26,611 bases of DNA from Alphaproteobacteria bacterium (GTDB taxonomy: Bacteria; Pseudomonadota; Alphaproteobacteria; UBA8366), in the NCBI GenBank assembly GCA_018665505.1, contig JABJCS010000615.1, positions 1 to 26,611 of the forward strand. Direction: 5' to 3'. This document shows positions 22,933-26,611 of the stretch, in pieces. Each line of letters begins with the position of its first letter. Position 1 is the first letter of the stretch. The notes beneath the pieces are model-generated. The model worked only from the letters and a program-made list of their open reading frames with translations. It did not search any database and was not told where the DNA came from. The position numbers and the translations under genes are program-made.

Positions 22933-24648
22933 CTATGCTGCCGGTCCCTTTTGCCGCCCGCGGATCAGTTTACCCGGCAGGGCGCCCGTATGCGTGCCTT
23001 CCTCGAAGGTCACCGTGCCCGACTGGATCGTTGCCAGATAGCCGTCCGCTTCTTGCACCAATCGACGGCCGCCAGCGGGCAAATCGTGGACGATATGCGG
23101 CGGGCGTAAAGTCAGCCGGTCCATGTCGATCAGGTTCACGTCCGCCTTCATGCCGGGGGCCATGACGCCGCGATCGTGTAGGCCGAAGAAGTTGGCGTTG
23201 TCACGGGTCTGGCGTTTGATGATCCATTCCAGCGGCAGGCGTTCGCCGCGTTTGCGGTCGCGCACCCAGTGGGTCAGCAGATATGTGGGGATCGTCGCGT
23301 CGCAGATCAGCCCGCAATGCGCCCCGCCGTCGCCGAGGCCGAACAGCGATTGGTCGTCCCGCAGCATCTCCAGAATTACCTCGTGATTGCGATCGGTATA
23401 GTTGGTGAACGGCAAGTAGATCAGCTCGTGCCCGTCACGCTCCAACAGCATGTCATAGGCGACCTCTTGGGGCTCCCGTCCTTCGCGCTTGGCGATGGAG
23501 AGGATGCTGTCTTCTTCCGACGGCTCGTAATTCGGTGGATCGCCGAGGCGGTACATCTTGTCGAACGCGCCGGTCACTTGCTGCATCAAGTTCGATTTGT
23601 GATCGCGCACCTGAGAGAGGATTTTGCGGCGCACTTCCGGATCGCGCATACGCTCGACGCGTTCGGCGAGCGGCAGGTCGGCGATTTCGCGATAGGCCCC
23701 TCGGCTGACGAACGGATTGAACGTGCATTCCAGACCGAGGAAGAAGCCGACCGGGCGCGGACACACTTGCGGGTGGATGATCGCGCCGTCATCGCCGGGG
23801 CGCGACAGTTCCAATACCTTGCGCCAGCGGTCCGGATGCTCGTCGAATTGGACCAGCAGATAATAGAGCGGGCGGCCGGACTCGACGGCGAGTTGGCGGA
23901 ACCCGGCAATGTCCTTTTCCGGTTCGTCGAAATCGCAGAGCAGGCCGATGACACCGTCGCCGTGGCTTTTCAGCGATTTCACGATGGTGCGCAGCTCCTC
24001 CAAATCGGCGAAGTGGCTCGGCACGTGATCGCCGGTTGATGTGCGATGGAATTTTGTGCGCGACGTAGTGAAGCCAAGCGCGCCCGACGCCATTCCCTCG
24101 GCAACGATGGCGGCCATCTTCTCGCGCTCTTCGGTCGTGGAGGGGCGATCGGTTCCCGCATCTTCGCCCATGACATAGGCGCGAACCGGGTTGTGCGGCA
24201 CTTGGGTCGCGACATCGATGGCGCGCGGCATGGCCTCCAGCGCGTCCATGAATTCCGGAAAACTTTCCCAATTCCACGGCACGCCCTCGTGCAGAGCGGC
24301 GCTCGGGATATCTTCCACACCTTCCATCAGCTCGATCAGCATGTTGTGGTCACTCGGCTTGACCGGTGCGAAGCCGACGCCGCAATTGCCCATGACGATG
24401 CTGGTCACTCCATGCCAGCTAGAGGGGCTGACGACCGGGTCCCAGGTCACTTGGCCGTCGTAGTGCGTGTGCACGTCGACCCAGCCGGGCGAAGCCATGG
24501 CGCCATCCGCCGCGATCTCCCGCTTGCCCGCGCTCGCGGTCCCTCCAACTTGGGCGATGGTTCCGCCATCGATGGCGATATCGCCTGAATACGCGTCGGC
24601 GCCGGTCCCATCGACGATTTTCGCGTTCCGAATGACCAGATCATGCAT
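22933..24648 (-). CDS. N-acyl-D-amino-acid deacylase-like amidohydrolase
   Basis: A 571-residue amidohydrolase-superfamily enzyme, close to the D-aminoacylase/dihydroorotase-like branch. It has the N-terminal beta-sandwich MHDLVIRNAKIVDGTGADAY, then GWVDVHTHYDGQVTWDP with metal ligands His60 and His62 and Asp64, MGNCGVGFAPV, GALGFTTSRTKFH, HGDGVIGLLCDFDEPEK, GDGGAHCGLICDATIPTYLLTHW (450-region, with the catalytic Asp of G-D-G-G-A-H) and the terminal GVMAPGMKADVNLID of the second sandwich. Family members free D-amino acids from N-acyl or N-carbamoyl forms. GGAGG lies 8 bases before the ATG at 24646-24648. It is the first gene of the seven-gene operon; a promoter candidate lies at 24675-24703. 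Confidence 0.92.
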   Translation of the reverse strand: MHDLVIRNAKIVDGTGADAYSGDIAIDGGTIAQVGGTASAGKREIAADGAMASPGWVDVHTHYDGQVTWDPVVSPSSWHGVTSIVMGNCGVGFAPVKPSDHNMLIELMEGVEDIPSAALHEGVPWNWESFPEFMDALEAMPRAIDVATQVPHNPVRAYVMGEDAGTDRPSTTEEREKMAAIVAEGMASGALGFTTSRTKFHRTSTGDHVPSHFADLEELRTIVKSLKSHGDGVIGLLCDFDEPEKDIAGFRQLAVESGRPLYYLLVQFDEHPDRWRKVLELSRPGDDGAIIHPQVCPRPVGFFLGLECTFNPFVSRGAYREIADLPLAERVERMRDPEVRRKILSQVRDHKSNLMQQVTGAFDKMYRLGDPPNYEPSEEDSILSIAKREGREPQEVAYDMLLERDGHELIYLPFTNYTDRNHEVILEMLRDDQSLFGLGDGGAHCGLICDATIPTYLLTHWVRDRKRGERLPLEWIIKRQTRDNANFFGLHDRGVMAPGMKADVNLIDMDRLTLRPPHIVHDLPAGGRRLVQEADGYLATIQSGTVTFEEGTHTGALPGKLIRGRQKGPAA

Positions 24649-24674
24649 GTCTCAAACCTCCAGATGCCCCAGGG

Positions 24675-24703
24675 AGTGTAGCAAATGATTTACACCGTGT
24701 CGT
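24675..24703 (-). promoter_or_regulatory. Candidate promoter of the amidohydrolase operon
   Basis: On the minus strand ACGACA (24698-24703) and TACACT (24675-24680) are separated by 17 bases, each four of six to the sigma-70 consensus. The spacer holds a small palindrome ACACGGTGT (24692-24700). The -10 box lies about 27 bases before the ATG and just before the GGAGG. No other better pair was seen upstream. Together with the sites at 24853-24950 this accounts for the 313-base gap between the two divergent genes. Confidence 0.4.
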
Positions 24704-24852
24704 GATGCGGGAAAGGGAGGCCGAAAAGGTGCAGCGATAGAGCCGACAAGAGGCGAGACAATAAAAATGACGGAACGACCCCATGCACAGTAATACAATA
24801 CCGCTGATTCGATGATTAAGCGGAGCAGTTGATGCGCAACGGGGTTTGAAAA

Positions 24853-24880
24853 TTGCCGTTTTGTCCATGTAGTCTATATT
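24853..24880 (+). promoter_or_regulatory. Candidate promoter of the metallo-beta-lactamase-fold gene
   Basis: TTGCCG at 24853-24858 (four of six) and TATATT at 24875-24880 (five of six) are 16 bases apart. A palindrome begins five bases after the -10 box, where an operator would cover the transcription start. The leader would be about 75 bases. Confidence 0.4.
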
Positions 24881-24885
24881 TGCAA

Positions 24886-24900
24886 AACCGCCCGGCGGTT
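24886..24900. promoter_or_regulatory. Palindrome AACCGCC-C-GGCGGTT over the likely transcription start
   Basis: A perfect 7+1+7 inverted repeat five bases downstream of the -10 candidate TATATT. As DNA it is a good repressor operator shape; as RNA it would give only a five-pair hairpin. The regulator is unknown. Confidence 0.4.
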
Positions 24901-24932
24901 CAAGACTTTGGGGCTCGAGGCGACTGTATTAT

Positions 24933-24950
24933 TCTGTAAAACTTTACAGA
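24933..24950. promoter_or_regulatory. Palindrome TCTGTAAA-AC-TTTACAGA before the metallo-beta-lactamase-fold gene
   Basis: A perfect 8+2+8 inverted repeat ending 11 bases before the ATG at 24962. It lies within the untranslated leader next to the ribosome-binding region, and its A+T-rich centre fits an operator for a helix-turn-helix dimer. It differs from the palindrome at 24886, so two factors could act here. Confidence 0.45.
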
Positions 24951-24961
24951 CGAAAGTGGGA

Positions 24962-25717
24962 ATGGATATGCCAAAAACGGACACTGTCACTTTTGCTGGC
25001 TGCGGGGACGCGTTCGGCTCCGGTGGGCGATTTAATTCGTGTTTCGTTGTCGATGTGGAAGGCTTCCGATACGCCATCGAGTTTGGCGCCACGTCACTCG
25101 TCGCCCTCCAGCAAGCAGGCATAAAGCATGCGTCGCTCGATGCCGTCATTTTCTCCCATATTCACGCCGATCATTGCTCGGGTATTCCCTCGATGTTGCT
25201 GGACGCGATGCTAGCCGCGAAACGTACAAAGCCGCTTATCATTGCGGGCCCCCGCGATACGGAAGCGCGACTGCGCGAGATGATGGGATCGATGCTACCA
25301 GGCAGCGACGTCATGGTGCCGAAGTTCGATCTCACCTTCGTCGAGATGGAAATCATGAAGCCGAACAAAGTCGGCGAGCACGCCGTGGTCACTCCCTATC
25401 CAGCGAACCATACACCGCAGACCCATCCGACATCGCTGCGCGTGGAGGCAGGCGGTAAAACTGTCTCCTACACGGGTGATACGTCGTGGACCAAACACTT
25501 GCCGAAAATCTCCAAGGACGCGGATCTATTCATCTGCGAGTCCTATTTCTACGAAAAGCCCGTGCGCTTCCACATGAACTACCCCGACGTGATCGAGCAC
25601 TGGGACGAGTTCCAAGCCAAACGCACGATCCTGACGCACATGTCCCCCGAAATGCTGGCCATGGCCAACCGCGTCCCGGAGGAATGTGCTTACGATGGAT
25701 TGGTTGTGGAAATATAG
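24962..25717 (+). CDS. Metallo-beta-lactamase-fold hydrolase (RNase Z/lactonase-like)
   Basis: A 251-residue MBL-fold protein. The metal site is explicit: His66-x-His68-x-Asp70-His71 in FSHIHADHCSGIP, a third-ligand His at 150 or 155 in PANHTPQTHPTSL, the bridging Asp173 in YTGDTSW and His226 in ILTHMS. There is no signal peptide. The shape, with THPTSLRVE and GDTSW, resembles the RNase Z-like and arylsulfatase-like MBL group rather than beta-lactamases. The ATG at 24962 is taken; the next in-frame ATG two codons on (24968) has a slightly better distance to GTGGG. The reaction is unknown, possibly ring or ester hydrolysis. It is divergent from the amidohydrolase operon and stands 67 bases before the broken transporter gene. 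Confidence 0.9.
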   Translation: MDMPKTDTVTFAGCGDAFGSGGRFNSCFVVDVEGFRYAIEFGATSLVALQQAGIKHASLDAVIFSHIHADHCSGIPSMLLDAMLAAKRTKPLIIAGPRDTEARLREMMGSMLPGSDVMVPKFDLTFVEMEIMKPNKVGEHAVVTPYPANHTPQTHPTSLRVEAGGKTVSYTGDTSWTKHLPKISKDADLFICESYFYEKPVRFHMNYPDVIEHWDEFQAKRTILTHMSPEMLAMANRVPEECAYDGLVVEI

Positions 25718-25784
25718 GGTGACAAGGCTCATCAATATCCATTGTATCTAATGTCGCCGATGACACTGCCAGTTCGGAGAAAGC

Positions 25785-26611
25785 ATGGAAAACGGGAACA
25801 CCATTACTCAGATTTTTCTGCCGTTGTCGTTGGCGTTCATCATGTTCTCCGTCGGCCTCGAGCTTACGCTTGCGGATTTCAAACGTGTTGCCGTCCAGCC
25901 CAAGGATTTCTTAGTTGGCGCCGTCAGTCAGATGTTCTTCTTGCCGCTGGTGGCGTTCGCTTTGCTGTCGTTCTGGAGGATCGATCCAGCCTTGGCCGTG
26001 GGCGTGATGATCATCGCCGCTTGTCCCGGCGGCGTTACCTCGAATCTCATGACCTAATCTGGCCCGCGGTGACACCGCGCTTTCGGTCTCGTTGACCGCG
26101 GTTATTAGCTTGCTCTCCGTCGTCAGCCTGCCGTTAATCGTCAGTTTCTCGGTCCTCCATTTCATGGATGCGGCGACGGCGCCTGAGCTTTCCATCGGCC
26201 GCACCATCTTCGGTGTCTTCGCCATAACCACGGTGCCGGTGATCATCGGTATGGTCACGAACCGCTATGCGCCCAACTTTGCCGAAGGCTTTGAGCGCAT
26301 AGCCCGAATGGTCGCCACGATACTTTTCATCGTGATCATTGTCGGGGCGATCTATGCGGAACGGCAGAACATCATCGAGTATTTCATACAAGCGGGTCCA
26401 GTGACCCTGTCTCTGAACCTGTTGATGATGGGATTGGCGCTCGCGCTCAGTAAGGTTGGCCAGTTGGGTGAATCGCAGCAGACTGCCATCACGCTGGAGT
26501 GTGGATTGCAGAATGGCACGCTCGCGATCTTCGTCGCTCTCACCTTGATCGGGTCGCGAGAGATGATGGTGCCAGGCGCTATTTACAGCTTGTTAATGTT
26601 CCCGACCGCCG
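25785..26611 (+). pseudogene. Bile-acid:sodium symporter (BASS) family transporter, frameshifted; C-terminus beyond window
   Basis: The ATG at 25785 follows GGAGAAAGC. The first 90 codons give MENGNTITQIFLPLSLAF, the membrane helix IMFSVGLELTLADFKRV, PKDFLVGAVSQMFFLPLVAFALLSF and ACPGGVTSNLMT, all typical of the BASS family, then stop at TAA (26055-26057). One base to the right the frame is open from 26059 to the window end and carries on as the same protein: LARGDTALSVSLTAVISLL, a further run of hydrophobic helices, and LECGLQNGTLAIFVAL, the second BASS core motif. A single extra base near 26055-26058 explains all of this. So the gene is a recent pseudogene, a sequencing error, or recoded. 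Such transporters import organic anions with sodium, which would suit uptake for the neighbouring pathway. Confidence 0.85.

Noticed and set aside
24162..24648. Assignment of the amidohydrolase as dihydropyrimidinase or D-hydantoinase
   Set aside because: Its layout and the H-T-H-Y-D and G-D-G-G-A-H segments fit the N-acyl-D-amino-acid deacylase branch better.
26050..26062. Programmed frameshifting in the BASS gene
   Set aside because: There is no slippery run, release-factor-type context or evident downstream structure; a mutation or sequence error is simpler.

Overview
The window is a gene-dense (about 60% GC by eye) chromosomal segment of a Gram-negative bacterium, most likely an alphaproteobacterium. 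This rests on an LpxR-type outer-membrane lipid A deacylase, a short PAS_5-type single-domain PAS protein of a kind common in Rhodospirillales, and many paralogous catabolic families (GST, acyl-CoA dehydrogenase, LLM flavin oxidoreductase, TauD, SMP-30, amidohydrolase) typical of metabolically versatile marine or soil alphaproteobacteria. The genus cannot be told from the sequence. I see no rRNA, tRNA, CRISPR array, transposase or phage gene.

Layout. Positions 1-881 (minus strand) carry an enoyl-CoA hydratase cut by the window edge and a carboxymuconolactone-decarboxylase-family protein. After a 313-base gap, a small PAS protein (plus) converges on serA, and their stop codons overlap. Behind serA, on the minus strand, lie a PNPOx-like flavin protein and a glutathione S-transferase (GST). 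The GST is divergent from a LysR regulator with a clean palindrome in the shared promoter. Between serA and the PNPOx gene is a perfect 15-bp stem-loop. Positions 5763-9543 (minus) hold an LLM flavin monooxygenase, a type B carboxylesterase and LpxR, followed by a second GST on the plus strand.

Two long minus-strand operons fill 10281-24648. The first reads hyuA, hyuB, a thiol-dioxygenase-like cupin, a small HNH protein and an acyl-CoA dehydrogenase. The second reads an N-acyl-D-amino-acid deacylase-like amidohydrolase, a divergent DUF1116 protein, a Gfo/Idh/MocA oxidoreductase, a DAO-type flavoenzyme, a TauD-type dioxygenase, an SMP-30 lactonase and a GNAT acetyltransferase. It has 4-base ATGA overlaps at two junctions and gaps of no more than 85 bases elsewhere. 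A beta-carbonic anhydrase on the plus strand sits between the two operons. At the right end are a metallo-beta-lactamase-fold hydrolase with two palindromes in its leader and a bile-acid:sodium-symporter-family gene broken by a one-base frameshift.

How the genes may work together (inference). The two operons contain the enzyme types needed to open a cyclic ureide or imide (HyuAB), deacylate an N-acyl or N-carbamoyl D-amino acid (amidohydrolase), oxidise the amine (DAO family), and process a hydroxylated or sugar-acid skeleton (Gfo/Idh/MocA, SMP-30, TauD). The DUF1116 protein belongs to the family of the AllG subunit of oxamate carbamoyltransferase but stands without its usual partners. The exact substrate is unknown, and this is the best candidate here for an undescribed pathway.
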